Shown here: piece after piece, positions 1 through 7,450 of the stretch
Position numbering within the stretch: position 1 is the stretch's first letter
Layout of the letters: each line of letters begins with the position of its first letter
Assembly (NCBI GenBank): GCA_964546505.1
Contig: CAZJJZ010000014.1
Location: 1 to 35,132 of the forward strand
Direction of reading: 5' to 3'
From: CAZJJZ01 sp964546505
Lineage (GTDB): Bacteria; Patescibacteriota; Gracilibacteria; UBA1369
DNA: 35,132 nucleotides
Made by a program: the position numbers and the translations under genes
Notes under the pieces: generated by a model
What the model was told of the DNA's origin: nothing
Seen by the model: the letters and a program-made list of their open reading frames with translations, nothing else
The model's database searches: none

Positions 1-55
1 CGTTGATCACCGGTGTTGCTTGTTCGGTTTTGGAGACAGAGTCTCCGCTATTAAT
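1..55. repeat. 55-base direct repeat, copy 1
   Basis: Bases 1-55 recur exactly at 114-168, an offset of 113. Because the window starts here, the repeat may extend further left. It contains a perfect 6-bp hairpin (GGAGAC, loop AGA, GTCTCC) at 32-46. The segment between the copies holds the 3' end of a tRNA-like sequence. It could be a tandem duplication, an integration junction or an assembly artefact. Confidence 0.9.
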
Positions 56-62
56 ATTTTTG

Positions 63-98
63 GCGTTGATGTGGGTTCGATTCCTACTGGGCCTGCCA
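63..98 (+). tRNA. 3' end of a Trp-like tRNA, 5' half not found
   Basis: A T arm (stem GTGGG, loop TTCGATT, stem CCTAC with one G-T pair) is followed by an acceptor 3' strand TGGGCCT, discriminator G and encoded CCA. G73 and an implied A1-U72 pair, with GCGTTG before the T arm, fit bacterial tRNA-Trp. No matching 5' acceptor strand (AGGCCCA) or anticodon arm lies at the expected place in bases 1-62. It is therefore a fragment, or the last exon of an interrupted gene whose start is outside the window. Confidence 0.45.
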
Positions 99-113
99 GT
101 TTCTTGTGCTGTT

Positions 114-168
114 CGTTGATCACCGGTGTTGCTTGTTCGGTTTTGGAGACAGAGTCTCCGCTATTAAT
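114..168. repeat. 55-base direct repeat, copy 2
   Basis: This is an exact copy of bases 1-55. It ends on the first base of the stop codon (TAA on the minus strand, 168-170) of the neighbouring reverse gene. Its hairpin at 145-159 could help end that transcript, but no T-run follows it on the minus strand. Confidence 0.9.
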
Positions 169-1319
169 TACTCTACAATGTATCTACAGCCGTAACCGCT
201 GAAGTTGGAGCCAAAATTGATGGTTTTGAGGTTTAATTGGGTGCGTTGATTGAAACCAAAGGCTAGGGTGGTTGGTGGAACTAAGGAGTCGGCGACAAAA
301 TACTGTGGGTAAAAAAAAGATTTTTGATAGTCCGGGAATAACTCTCGGGCGAAATTGGAATGTGGAATAGCTCCCAGGAGTTTGCGATATTCAGTCTCAT
401 TTAGTTGCTCAAATTCAGTCTTGCCCAGTAATAATTGCAGGTAAGTGTCCAGCTGCATTCTCAGACGAACAAAGTCGACAGCCGGTGGTACGATTTTTTT
501 ATTGCAATAGACAGCATCTTCAAACAGAGCTATTGCAGATTCATGTTCATTTCGCACTTCCATCTCGTCTTCAACAAAATACCAGCGTGGCGCTACTTCA
601 CTCACATCCTGACAATTTTTGTAGTAATGCTGGAACAGCTCCTTTTCATACTCCAATACTTCAATAATCTCCTGATACACCTTTTTCTGATTACTGGTTG
701 ATTGCAAATACCGAGGCTGGCTGTGGGTCAAAAAATGGAAAAACTGCTTCTTGTCAAAATATCTCAATTTGCCAATCACTGACTCCAGCTCCTGAGACTC
801 CACGCATGTAATTCCACTACGTTTTAAAAGACATTGATAGGCTTCAGCTAAAGCTAGATTTCCCAAGTCGAAAATTGGCATTACCTTTTTCCCCTGCTTC
901 AAGAGAGCTTTAACTGCTAGAATGGCCTGCTCACTGATTGGCGTGGACTGCATCATTTGCCGATACTCTGCTGGTGAACTGATTTTACCCTCTCTTTGTA
1001 AACTATTCAAAAAACCCCACTTTTGCTGACTGTTGAAAAGTAAGTTAGTGGCTTGTTCAAAACTAAATCCTTGGTCCTTGCCAAATGTAAATTCCAAACC
1101 TCTGAAATGTTCTTTGGCCTTCTCAAAATCAAGCAATTTACCGCTTTCCTCCTCCAAAGAGATGGTTAGCTCACGATTAGTGTTTTCTACCAAAGTTTCA
1201 GGAGTCATTTCCTGTCCAATAAATTGCCTTTCAGTATTTACTTGTGACTCCGGAATAACCTGACGATCCGTATCAATCATTTCCGACTCCGGCCCCTCTG
1301 GATGATGAAATACTGACAT
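168..1319 (-). CDS. Hypothetical protein, 383 aa
   Basis: I do not recognise this protein. It has no signal peptide or membrane segment. The first 60 residues are acidic and low in structure (many Glu, Thr, Gln), and the rest is a charged, helix-rich globular sequence with aromatic clusters such as HYYKN and PRWYFVEDE. It starts at an ATG with no Shine-Dalgarno sequence, like most AT-rich genes here, and it diverges from the U32-family gene to its right. Its stop codon touches the second copy of the 55-base repeat. The long unbroken frame and amino-acid make-up support a real gene; the function is unknown. Confidence 0.75.
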   Translation of the reverse strand: MSVFHHPEGPESEMIDTDRQVIPESQVNTERQFIGQEMTPETLVENTNRELTISLEEESGKLLDFEKAKEHFRGLEFTFGKDQGFSFEQATNLLFNSQQKWGFLNSLQREGKISSPAEYRQMMQSTPISEQAILAVKALLKQGKKVMPIFDLGNLALAEAYQCLLKRSGITCVESQELESVIGKLRYFDKKQFFHFLTHSQPRYLQSTSNQKKVYQEIIEVLEYEKELFQHYYKNCQDVSEVAPRWYFVEDEMEVRNEHESAIALFEDAVYCNKKIVPPAVDFVRLRMQLDTYLQLLLGKTEFEQLNETEYRKLLGAIPHSNFARELFPDYQKSFFYPQYFVADSLVPPTTLAFGFNQRTQLNLKTINFGSNFSGYGCRYIVE

Positions 1320-1348
1320 TTGAAAATTTATGACCCTTGACTTATACT
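1320..1348 (+). promoter_or_regulatory. Possible promoter of the U32-ferredoxin pair
   Basis: TTGAAA (1320-1325) and TATACT (1343-1348) are 17 bases apart, a good sigma-70-type match in the divergent intergenic region. Transcription would begin near 1355 and give a leader of about 78 bases. This is inferred from sequence only. Confidence 0.4.
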
Positions 1349-1432
1349 ATTTTTCAGTTCGTAGGTCTAAAAGTTCAGGTTTACAATTTCGGTACTTTCT
1401 TTTAGGATAGCTTATCCAATTTTCTTAAGATC

Positions 1433-2698
1433 ATGATCAATTTTAGCAAACCAGAAATTATGGCCCCAGCTGGCTCCTTCGAGTCCTTGAGCGCGGCCAT
1501 CAATGCCGGTTGTGACAGCGTTTATTTGGGTGTTACTCAATTGAATATGCGAGCACGCTCTGCATACAACTTCGAGATAGCGGATTTGCCTGAAGTATCC
1601 AAAATGGCCAAAGCTGCAGGTATTAAGGTTTATGTCACTATGAATACTCTGCTCTATCAACACGACCTCAATTTAATGCGCAAAATTATTGATGCTGTTC
1701 AGGAAAATAATTTAGATGCCATTATCGCTCAGGATTTTGCAGCTATTCAATACGCGCGTGAAAAAGGAGTGCATGTGCATGCTTCAACACAACTTTCCAT
1801 TTCCAATTTTGAAAGCGTTAAATTTTTCGCACAATTTGCCGACACTATTGTTTTAGCTAGAGAGTTGGATTTACCCATGATTGAAAATATCATTAAAAGA
1901 GTTCATGAAGAAGATGTTCGCGGGCCAGCTGGAAATCTAGTCAGAATAGAGTGTTTCGTGCATGGTGCTTTATGCATTGCCCAAAGTGGTCGTTGCCAAA
2001 TGAGTTTAATCACTAATAATACTTCAGCGCAAAGAGGTGCTTGCCTACAGGAGTGTAGAAAAAAATACCGCTTGATCGATGAAGAAAATGGCAATGAATT
2101 GGTTGTGGAAAATGATGGATACATCATGAGCCCGAAAGATCTTTGCACAATCCCTTTTTTAGACCAGCTTTATCATTCCGGAATTAGTGTTTTCAAAATT
2201 GAAGGCCGGGCGCGTGCTCCAGAATATGTGGATACGGTGATTAAGGTTTATCGGGAAGCAGTAGATGCAATTGAGGCGGGAAATTTCAATCAAGAAAAAG
2301 TGACGCTTTGGATGGAAAGATTAGGAAAGGTCTATAATCGTGGTTTTAGCGATGGTTACTTTTTGGGCAAGAAATTACCGGATTGGGCCAAGGTGGGAGG
2401 TAGTGTTGCTACTGAAGAAAAAGTGTTTGTAGGATTAGTCAAACATTATTTTGAAAAAGCCAAAGTGGCGGAAGTTCAAGTGCAAGCACACCCATTAAAA
2501 GTGGGAGAGAAAATTTTGGTAATGGGCAAACATACAGGTGTCATACATGGTGAGGTAACCTCCATGCGCAAGGACGACTCGGAAATAGTAGAAACTGGCA
2601 GTAAAGACCTGATTACAATCTCCTTTCCAGAAAAAGTCAGAGAAAATGATAAGTTATATATTCTAAAACCACGTACAGCTCAAAATGTCAGACATTAA
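1433..2698 (+). CDS. U32-family protein (TrhP/YegQ-like)
   Basis: Members of peptidase family U32 such as TrhP (YegQ) and RlhA are now linked to tRNA or rRNA hydroxylation rather than proteolysis, and they carry an Fe-S cluster. The 421-aa protein starts with the family's PEIMAPAGS segment (residues 7-15). It holds the family signature from E173 to S191 (ECFVHGALC, then GRCQMS), with further cysteines at 204 and 208 that could complete the cluster ligands. A small C-terminal beta domain follows from about residue 345. The frame overlaps the next gene, a ferredoxin, by 14 bases, so the two are almost certainly co-transcribed; the ferredoxin may deliver electrons. Its exact RNA target cannot be told from sequence. 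Confidence 0.88.
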   Translation: MINFSKPEIMAPAGSFESLSAAINAGCDSVYLGVTQLNMRARSAYNFEIADLPEVSKMAKAAGIKVYVTMNTLLYQHDLNLMRKIIDAVQENNLDAIIAQDFAAIQYAREKGVHVHASTQLSISNFESVKFFAQFADTIVLARELDLPMIENIIKRVHEEDVRGPAGNLVRIECFVHGALCIAQSGRCQMSLITNNTSAQRGACLQECRKKYRLIDEENGNELVVENDGYIMSPKDLCTIPFLDQLYHSGISVFKIEGRARAPEYVDTVIKVYREAVDAIEAGNFNQEKVTLWMERLGKVYNRGFSDGYFLGKKLPDWAKVGGSVATEEKVFVGLVKHYFEKAKVAEVQVQAHPLKVGEKILVMGKHTGVIHGEVTSMRKDDSEIVETGSKDLITISFPEKVRENDKLYILKPRTAQNVRH

Positions 2699-2942
2699 GG
2701 TAATACATTATCGGGATAAGTGTATCGGCTGCCATGCCTGCGTTTGTGTTGCGAAGAATAATTGGAAAATCAATGATAGCGATGGTAAAAGCGATTTAAT
2801 TGGCGCAGTTAAAAAAGGCAATGCGCATGTAGTGAAAATTTTGGATGAAGAAGTTTATGAAAATATTTCTGCCGCTAAATCTTGTCCGGTAAATATTATT
2901 CAGGTGCATAAGGATGGACGCGATATTGCCAAAGACTATTAA
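2685..2942 (+). CDS. Single-cluster [4Fe-4S] ferredoxin
   Basis: This is an 85-aa electron carrier. C13, C16 and C19 (CIGCHAC) with C67 (SCP) are the four ligands of one [4Fe-4S] cluster. An extra cysteine, C21, is present. The arrangement is that of short Bacillus/Thermotoga-type ferredoxins, not the two-cluster clostridial type. It overlaps the U32 gene by 14 bases and no separate ribosome site is needed, which suggests translational coupling and a shared task. Its cluster would be supplied by the SUF operon at 27.4-32.1 kb. Confidence 0.88.
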   Translation: MSDIKVIHYRDKCIGCHACVCVAKNNWKINDSDGKSDLIGAVKKGNAHVVKILDEEVYENISAAKSCPVNIIQVHKDGRDIAKDY

Positions 2943-2945
2943 AAA

Positions 2946-2970
2946 GCCACCGGCCTCGCGGCCGGTGGCC
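2946..2970 (-). terminator. Intrinsic terminator between convergent genes
   Basis: A perfect 10-bp stem (GCCACCGGCC, loop TCGC, GGCCGGTGGC) lies between the ferredoxin and the reverse AEC transporter gene. Read on the minus strand it is followed by TTTTTA, so it is a good rho-independent terminator for the transporter; it probably also stops the forward transcript. Confidence 0.8.
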
Positions 2971-2986
2971 TTCACTAATTGCTTCG

Positions 2987-3901
2987 TTACTTAATAAAAA
3001 CGATCAATATACTGAGGGAGATAATAGACAGTAGAGTGGAAACCACTACAGTAGAAGCCACAATATTTTCGTGGTTCTTGTATTTTTGGGCAATTACAAA
3101 AGTGGTTGCTGCCAAGGGCAAAGATGCTTCCATTAATGAAACATTAAAGGCTAAACCTGAAAGTCCAAAACCTTTACCAATCAAAAAAATCATAACTGGC
3201 AAGATCACCATGTTGCAAAGTATTAGGAATGCGATTTTTCCGGATTGGGCAACTAACTTTTGACCAACAATAAACATACAGATTGAGAAAAGCGCCACTG
3301 GACTGGCAGAGTTTTTGACCAATGTCAGAAAACTCTCCAAAAATGCGGGAATTGGCAGTTTAATTAAACTGGCAATGATTCCCAGAACAATTGAAATAAT
3401 TAATGGATTTTTAGCTAATCCCAGCAGTATTTTCCCTAGATGCACTTTCCGTTGATCATCAAAAATTTCCAAAACTAATACTCCGATCGATAGACAGAAA
3501 GCTGTTGTGATACCAACAACGATAGGCGTAAATCCTGCTGCTGATTTGCCATACAGTAAATCCATAATCGGAATTCCCATGTATGCCACATTGCCAAAAG
3601 TCCCCGCAACCGCCGCAATACCGATAAATTTTTTAGGTAATTTGAATAGATAACCCAAAACAATTATGGCGACCAAAGTAGCGGATAAGCCAAGGATATT
3701 AGTTAATAAAAATTGCCAGCTGCCAACAACAGTAAAGTCAGTATGGAAGAGAGTCAGAAACATCAAAATCGGAAAGGCAAAATAATAGTCATATCTGGTG
3801 AACACAGTTGTATCTTCTTGCTTAAAGACTTTTAAAAGCACTGACAAAGCACCCAAGCCCATAGTCAAAAAGACAGGGATTAAAATGTTAACAATCTCCA
3901 T
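2987..3901 (-). CDS. AEC-family transporter (auxin efflux carrier type)
   Basis: The 304-aa protein is an integral membrane protein with about ten hydrophobic segments, the usual size and layout of the AEC (auxin efflux carrier) family, which includes bacterial malate and other organic-anion carriers. The N-terminal start (MEIVNILIPVFLTMGLGAL) and the Asn/Pro-containing middle and last helices fit the family. Substrate is unknown; a malic enzyme is encoded 8 kb away, but nothing directly links them. The gene converges on the ferredoxin and shares the terminator there. The ATG at 3899-3901 has no Shine-Dalgarno sequence. Confidence 0.85.
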   Translation of the reverse strand: MEIVNILIPVFLTMGLGALSVLLKVFKQEDTTVFTRYDYYFAFPILMFLTLFHTDFTVVGSWQFLLTNILGLSATLVAIIVLGYLFKLPKKFIGIAAVAGTFGNVAYMGIPIMDLLYGKSAAGFTPIVVGITTAFCLSIGVLVLEIFDDQRKVHLGKILLGLAKNPLIISIVLGIIASLIKLPIPAFLESFLTLVKNSASPVALFSICMFIVGQKLVAQSGKIAFLILCNMVILPVMIFLIGKGFGLSGLAFNVSLMEASLPLAATTFVIAQKYKNHENIVASTVVVSTLLSIISLSILIVFIK

Positions 3902-3985
3902 TTGTTTTGATGGTTAAAAAATCCAGATGATTCTAGACTTGACTCCGAAATTGTAAAGGCGAAATTTTATCATTTGAAATAATCT

Positions 3986-4027
3986 NNNNNNNNNNNNNNN
4001 NNNNNNNNNNNNNNNNNNNNNNNNNNN
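3986..4027. other. Assembly gap (42 N) in a divergent intergenic region
   Basis: The 139 bases between the AEC transporter and the PH-domain gene hold no gene I can see and include 42 unknown bases. Any promoters of these two diverging genes would lie here. Confidence 0.95.
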
Positions 4028-4040
4028 AACCCCCAAAACT

Positions 4041-4646
4041 ATGCAGGATAATTCAAAAGTGATTAATTACTTTGAGGTCAGGCAAAGTCTGGTGGTACTC
4101 TTTGCAAAAATACTGGCCTGTGAGATGATCATGACCACTATCTACCTGATCACCAAAGGACTTATCAATTGGACAAGCGGAGCTAATATGGACTCTCTCG
4201 GATGGGGTCCATTTTTGTTTCATTTGGGATTACAAGCACTTGATGCTTTGGTTTTGATTACAGTTACTTTGCTTTGGGCCAGTAAATATTACCGGATTAA
4301 TGCCGATTCAATTTCTGCATTTGAAGGTTTTTTTCATAAAAATACAGAAATTATTACTACCAATAATATCAGCGCCATTCATTTACATCAGAGTGTTCCA
4401 GGAAGGATTTTCAATTATGGCACAATCAAAATCGAGTGCAAATTTTCTCGGCAAGTCATTACATTACACAAAATTTCCAAGCCACATTTTTACCGAAAAG
4501 CCCTGCTCAACCTAATGACTATTGCCAATAGTGACCGACAAAATATGCCAAATTTTCAAAATCCCGGCATGCAGCAGGAAGAAATTTTCCAACTAAATAC
4601 CAGGATTAGAAACGAAGACTTGAGAGAAAGTTTGGTGGGAAATTAG
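4041..4646 (+). CDS. Membrane-anchored bacterial PH-domain protein
   Basis: Two membrane segments (about residues 16-42 and 58-84) precede a bacterial PH-like domain (bPH2, YdbS type) at about residues 85-160. The domain is recognised by the pattern YYRINADSISAFEGFF, then INAIHLHQ-like residues and PGRIFNYGTI, typical of this family. The last 40 residues are hydrophilic. Such proteins sit in the cell membrane; their biochemical role is largely unknown. The stop codon overlaps the stop of the converging pyrophosphatase gene by four bases (TTAG). Confidence 0.8.
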   Translation: MQDNSKVINYFEVRQSLVVLFAKILACEMIMTTIYLITKGLINWTSGANMDSLGWGPFLFHLGLQALDALVLITVTLLWASKYYRINADSISAFEGFFHKNTEIITTNNISAIHLHQSVPGRIFNYGTIKIECKFSRQVITLHKISKPHFYRKALLNLMTIANSDRQNMPNFQNPGMQQEEIFQLNTRIRNEDLRESLVGN

Positions 4647-5191
4647 CTTTGAGAAAATTTTCGTTGATAGACTTCTAGTGCTTCTTGAATGATTTTATAT
4701 GCCTCTTCCGGACCTTTAAACTCGCCAACTTTGACACTGTCCCTACCGGTTTGGGCAATTTTGTAGATTTCCATGAAAGTTTTGAGGTCTTTCTTTTCAT
4801 AAGGAGTTAAATCATCAACGTGTTTCACGTGCTCAAAACGAGGATCTTTTTTGTTCACACACACAATTTTATGATCTATTTCACCGTTGTCTTCCATCTC
4901 CATAACGCCGATTACTCGTCCAGTAGCTAAAACTCCTGGTTGTACCGGACCGGTGGAAAATAACACTGCATCCAAGGGATCGTTATCACCGTCATTCCAA
5001 GTATTAGGTACATCACAATAATTTACTGGATAAAATGTTGGACCATAAAGAACGCGATCTAATTCCAAAACACCATATTCCTTATTAAACTCATATTTAT
5101 TGAAGTCACCTTTAGCAATTTCAACAATTAACTTCAATTCAGCTGGCGCTTTCTCCTGTTTGACCAAATGAAAAAGAGAGTATGGATTCAT
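4643..5191 (-). CDS. ppa: Inorganic pyrophosphatase (family I)
   Basis: This soluble enzyme hydrolyses pyrophosphate released in nucleic-acid, protein and lipid synthesis. The 182-aa length is normal for bacterial family I. The signature D-N-D-P-L-D-A at residues 69-75 carries the metal-binding aspartates, and EYGVLELDRVLYGPTFYP (about 38-55) is the conserved core. Its gene is single, starting at an ATG without a Shine-Dalgarno sequence, and ends in a four-base stop-codon overlap with the PH-domain gene. No terminator separates the two. Confidence 0.97.
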   Translation of the reverse strand: MNPYSLFHLVKQEKAPAELKLIVEIAKGDFNKYEFNKEYGVLELDRVLYGPTFYPVNYCDVPNTWNDGDNDPLDAVLFSTGPVQPGVLATGRVIGVMEMEDNGEIDHKIVCVNKKDPRFEHVKHVDDLTPYEKKDLKTFMEIYKIAQTGRDSVKVGEFKGPEEAYKIIQEALEVYQRKFSQS

Positions 5192-5239
5192 GTTTTTTGT
5201 GATTTAAATTATGCTAAAACAGATTTAGCACAAAATATT

Positions 5240-5268
5240 TTGTTTGTGAATGATGATTTTGTTATGAT
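5240..5268 (+). promoter_or_regulatory. Possible promoter of the HD-domain gene
   Basis: TTGTTT (5240-5245) and TATGAT (5263-5268) are 17 bases apart. Transcription would start near 5275, about 16 bases before the ATG, leaving no room for a usual ribosome site, in keeping with the SD-less style of this genome. Confidence 0.4.
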
Positions 5269-5290
5269 AATTCCGTTATAACTAATAACA

Positions 5291-6139
5291 ATGAGCAAGG
5301 TTTTGGAAAAAGATATCGCTTTGAAGCATTCTCCTAAAGCCAAATATCTCAAGCAGAAGCAGCATAATGTAGATAGGATAAAGGGAGTGATTCAAAGTGA
5401 TTTTCGTTTACTATTGAGACGTTTGATACCCGAAATGGTCCTAGAAGAATTGGCTGACGGCTATGCCAAAACAGAGCGCTGGCAAAATATGGAGTTTTCA
5501 GATCAGTTTAAACCGCAAGACTTTCAGGAAAATGATTTAGATCATATTCATTACGTTCTAAAAACCACATCAGAGATCAAAACCAAATGTCCTAAGATGT
5601 GGCAAGAGCTGACTCAAGGCAAACACTCAGCTGAAAATAGACTTCTTACTATGCTTTTGGTTCATGATTTGGGAGAAATCGTTGTTGGGGACATGATTGC
5701 CGGTCATAATGACCCAGAGGTCAAAGCACAGCATAAAGCCAAGGAAAAACAGGCGGCACTGGATTATATCAATAATAATTCTCACGTTTCTGCCGCTGTT
5801 CGCTATGCCCTCCATAAGCTATATTTGCGTTTTGAAGAAAAACATGATGGTGATTGCTTAGTGTTTTTGGGCCAATTTGTCGATAAGTTGAATGCCATAG
5901 AAGTATTAACCGATACTATCTGGCCTGAAAGTCGCAGAAGGAATCAACACTATCGCATGTTATCCAACGTGCAAAATAATTTGGAGCGCTGCTGGAAGCT
6001 TGCTCAACAAGCTCTGAAAAATTGCTCTCAGGAAGCGAAGGAAGAATTACAGCAGTTTTTTCAAAAGAAAGTTTTGGGTAAATTGGCCCAATATCCAGAA
6101 GCTGATGTTCAAGAATATATCAAAAATTTTAACTATTAA
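5291..6139 (+). CDS. HD-domain phosphohydrolase (YfbR-like)
   Basis: The HD doublet at H125-D126 (LLVHDLGEIVVGD), upstream histidines at 85 and 87, and a later aspartate in FVDKLNA (about residue 198) mark an HD_3-type metal-dependent phosphohydrolase, the group that includes 5'-deoxynucleotidase YfbR. The 282-aa protein has long charged N- and C-terminal helices outside the HD core. Its substrate is not evident. It is followed nine bases later by a lipoprotein gene. A second, divergent HD protein is encoded at 10284-11105. Confidence 0.8.
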   Translation: MSKVLEKDIALKHSPKAKYLKQKQHNVDRIKGVIQSDFRLLLRRLIPEMVLEELADGYAKTERWQNMEFSDQFKPQDFQENDLDHIHYVLKTTSEIKTKCPKMWQELTQGKHSAENRLLTMLLVHDLGEIVVGDMIAGHNDPEVKAQHKAKEKQAALDYINNNSHVSAAVRYALHKLYLRFEEKHDGDCLVFLGQFVDKLNAIEVLTDTIWPESRRRNQHYRMLSNVQNNLERCWKLAQQALKNCSQEAKEELQQFFQKKVLGKLAQYPEADVQEYIKNFNY

Positions 6140-6148
6140 CTTAAAAAA

Positions 6149-6781
6149 ATGAAGAACAAAATTATCCTCGGAATTGTTTTACTAACCACATTGACTGGTT
6201 GTCAGTTTTTGACAATGGATCCTAATGAAGCAGGTAGTAGACTGGCAGAGAAATTGATTGAATCCAGCACAGGAGAAAAAGTGAAAATCAGCGGCTTAGA
6301 GACTGGTAATGTGAGTCTAGAAACAGCACAGGGCAAGATAGAGATTGCCGGAGACGGAGCGAATGGCGGCGTTGGCAAAATAACCGAGAAGGAAACCGGT
6401 AAAGAAGTAACTATCGAAGGCGATGGCAATTCTGGGACAGTAACTACCAGTGATGGAGAAGTTTACCAAGGCAATAGCAATCAAAAGCCCAACGATTTAC
6501 CAACTGATTTGCCAATTGTTGAAGGAGGTAAAGACTATTTGTATATCAAGGCAGCCAATAACGTCACTTTGGGTTTTTCTTTGGAAAGCAAAGAACCCGC
6601 CAAAATTTGTAGTGATCAGAACGCCATGTTAGTGGCTGCAGGCTGGACAAAAAGCACTGAGAACAAAACAGAAAAAATTAACAATGTCAGCTACACCAAT
6701 GCAAAGGATGATACTTTGAATTTTCAATGTGTTGAGCAAGAATACATGTATTTGAATTTTGTTTTGAATAGAAAAATGTAG
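6149..6781 (+). CDS. Lipoprotein, 210 aa
   Basis: A signal peptide with lipobox LTGC (cysteine 18) predicts a membrane-anchored, exported lipoprotein. The mature part begins with a polar helix, then a Gly/Glu/Thr-rich segment with short beta-like repeats (about 45-110, G-x-G-x-x-G-x-V/I patterns), and ends in a small domain with two cysteines (C153, C193 region). I recognise no enzyme motif. The gene is nine bases after the HD gene and probably in its transcript. It has only a run of A before the ATG. Confidence 0.75.
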   Translation: MKNKIILGIVLLTTLTGCQFLTMDPNEAGSRLAEKLIESSTGEKVKISGLETGNVSLETAQGKIEIAGDGANGGVGKITEKETGKEVTIEGDGNSGTVTTSDGEVYQGNSNQKPNDLPTDLPIVEGGKDYLYIKAANNVTLGFSLESKEPAKICSDQNAMLVAAGWTKSTENKTEKINNVSYTNAKDDTLNFQCVEQEYMYLNFVLNRKM

Positions 6782-6804
6782 ACCGAACTGGGGTGATTGC
6801 AGAT

Positions 6805-6868
6805 AAAGGCGGGTTGCAAATTTTAGTTTGAAGAAGTCGATCGAATATACTAGAATTCACCCGCCTTT
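6805..6868. repeat. Long-spaced inverted repeat
   Basis: AAAGGCGGGT (6805-6814) and its exact complement ACCCGCCTTT (6859-6868) are 44 bases apart, downstream of the lipoprotein gene and before the tRNA. It may be a loose terminator or a protein-binding site. No gene is seen in 6782-6922. Confidence 0.6.
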
Positions 6869-6922
6869 GTAATTGACTGGACTCGAGTGAAATAGCGGAA
6901 GTGAGGGCGAACTTTGAAAAAT

Positions 6923-6998
6923 GGGCCTGTAGCTCAGTGGTTAGAGCAGTCGGCTCATAACCGATTGGTCGCTGGTTCGAACCCAGCCAGGCCCACCA
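6923..6998 (+). tRNA. tRNA with CAU anticodon (Met, or Ile after lysidine)
   Basis: It is a full cloverleaf with encoded CCA: acceptor GGGCCTG/CAGGCCC, D stem GCTC/GAGC, anticodon loop CTCATAA (CAU), T arm GCTGG-TTCGAAC-CCAGC, discriminator A. The segment GGTCGCTGGTTC resembles tRNA-Ile2(CAU) of other bacteria, so it could be the lysidine-modified isoleucine tRNA rather than elongator Met. The last bases of this tRNA are also the first bases of the 84-base repeat. Confidence 0.93.
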
Positions 6999-7075
6999 TT
7001 CTACGCTCTGCGTAGAATGCCCTTCGTAGCTTCAGTGAAGAAGGGCCAGTTTATAGTTTTGTATTGTGCCATTAG
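6992..7075 (+). repeat. 84-base repeat, copy A, starting in the tRNA tail
   Basis: It matches 8013-8096 at 74 of 84 positions without indels (offset 1021). It opens with CCCACCA, the last bases of the tRNA, then two hairpins: a perfect 9-bp stem ATTCTACGC-TCT-GCGTAGAAT (6998-7018) and a bulged hairpin GCCCTT/AAGGGC with inner stem CTTC-AGT-GAAG (7019-7046). The two copies bracket the GIY-YIG/GNAT unit. Confidence 0.92.
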
Positions 7076-7091
7076 TGTTGGCAGAGCTGTG

Positions 7092-7110
7092 AATGGCACG
7101 GCCATTTTTT
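7092..7110 (+). terminator. Probable terminator after the tRNA and repeat A
   Basis: AATGGC-ACG-GCCATT makes a 6-bp stem followed directly by T residues and C. It would end the tRNA transcript before the GIY-YIG gene. Nearby, GTGCCATTAG occurs twice (7066-7075 and 7152-7161). Confidence 0.55.
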
Positions 7111-7204
7111 CTATTATCTTTTACGAGATTGGCTGTAGAATGAGTAAGTAAGTGCCATTAGCATAGTTTGAAGATTAATAGGCACAGCTTTAATCAAGTA
7201 AAGT

Positions 7205-7450
7205 ATGTTCTACGTTTACATCATACAAAGCATTAATTACCCAAAACAGTTCTACACTGGCTTTTCCGAAAACATTGACAATAGATTATCCGATCATAAT
7301 AGCGGGAAATCACCACATACAAATAGATTTAAGCCTTGGAAGATGATTTACTATTGTGCTTTTACTGAAAAAAACAAGGCTCTAGATTTTGAGCATTATT
7401 TAAAGACAGCATCTGGGATAGCTTTTAGAAACAAAAGATTTATATCATAA
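7205..7450 (+). CDS. GIY-YIG endonuclease-like mini-protein, 81 aa
   Basis: The whole protein is one GIY-YIG nuclease domain of the short YhbQ/URI type. It starts YVYIIQS (the GIY strand), continues YTGFSENIDNRLSDHN with YTG in place of YIG and the catalytic-type arginine R27, and has the metal-binding type glutamate in FEHYLKT near residue 62. Such domains cut DNA in mobile elements, in repair and in some restriction systems. The gene sits between two 84-base repeats, one fused to a tRNA tail, which suggests a role in movement of this unit. Its ATG has no strong ribosome site. A GNAT frame follows with overlapping bases. Confidence 0.88.
   Translation: MFYVYIIQSINYPKQFYTGFSENIDNRLSDHNSGKSPHTNRFKPWKMIYYCAFTEKNKALDFEHYLKTASGIAFRNKRFIS

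Noticed and set aside
5240..5268. Strong regulated promoter or operator before the HD gene
   Set aside because: Only a moderate sigma-70 match is seen; no operator-like palindrome is present.
7415..7450. Programmed -1 frameshift site linking GIY-YIG and GNAT
   Set aside because: No good X-XXY-YYZ slippery heptamer is present in the overlap; kept only as a possibility.
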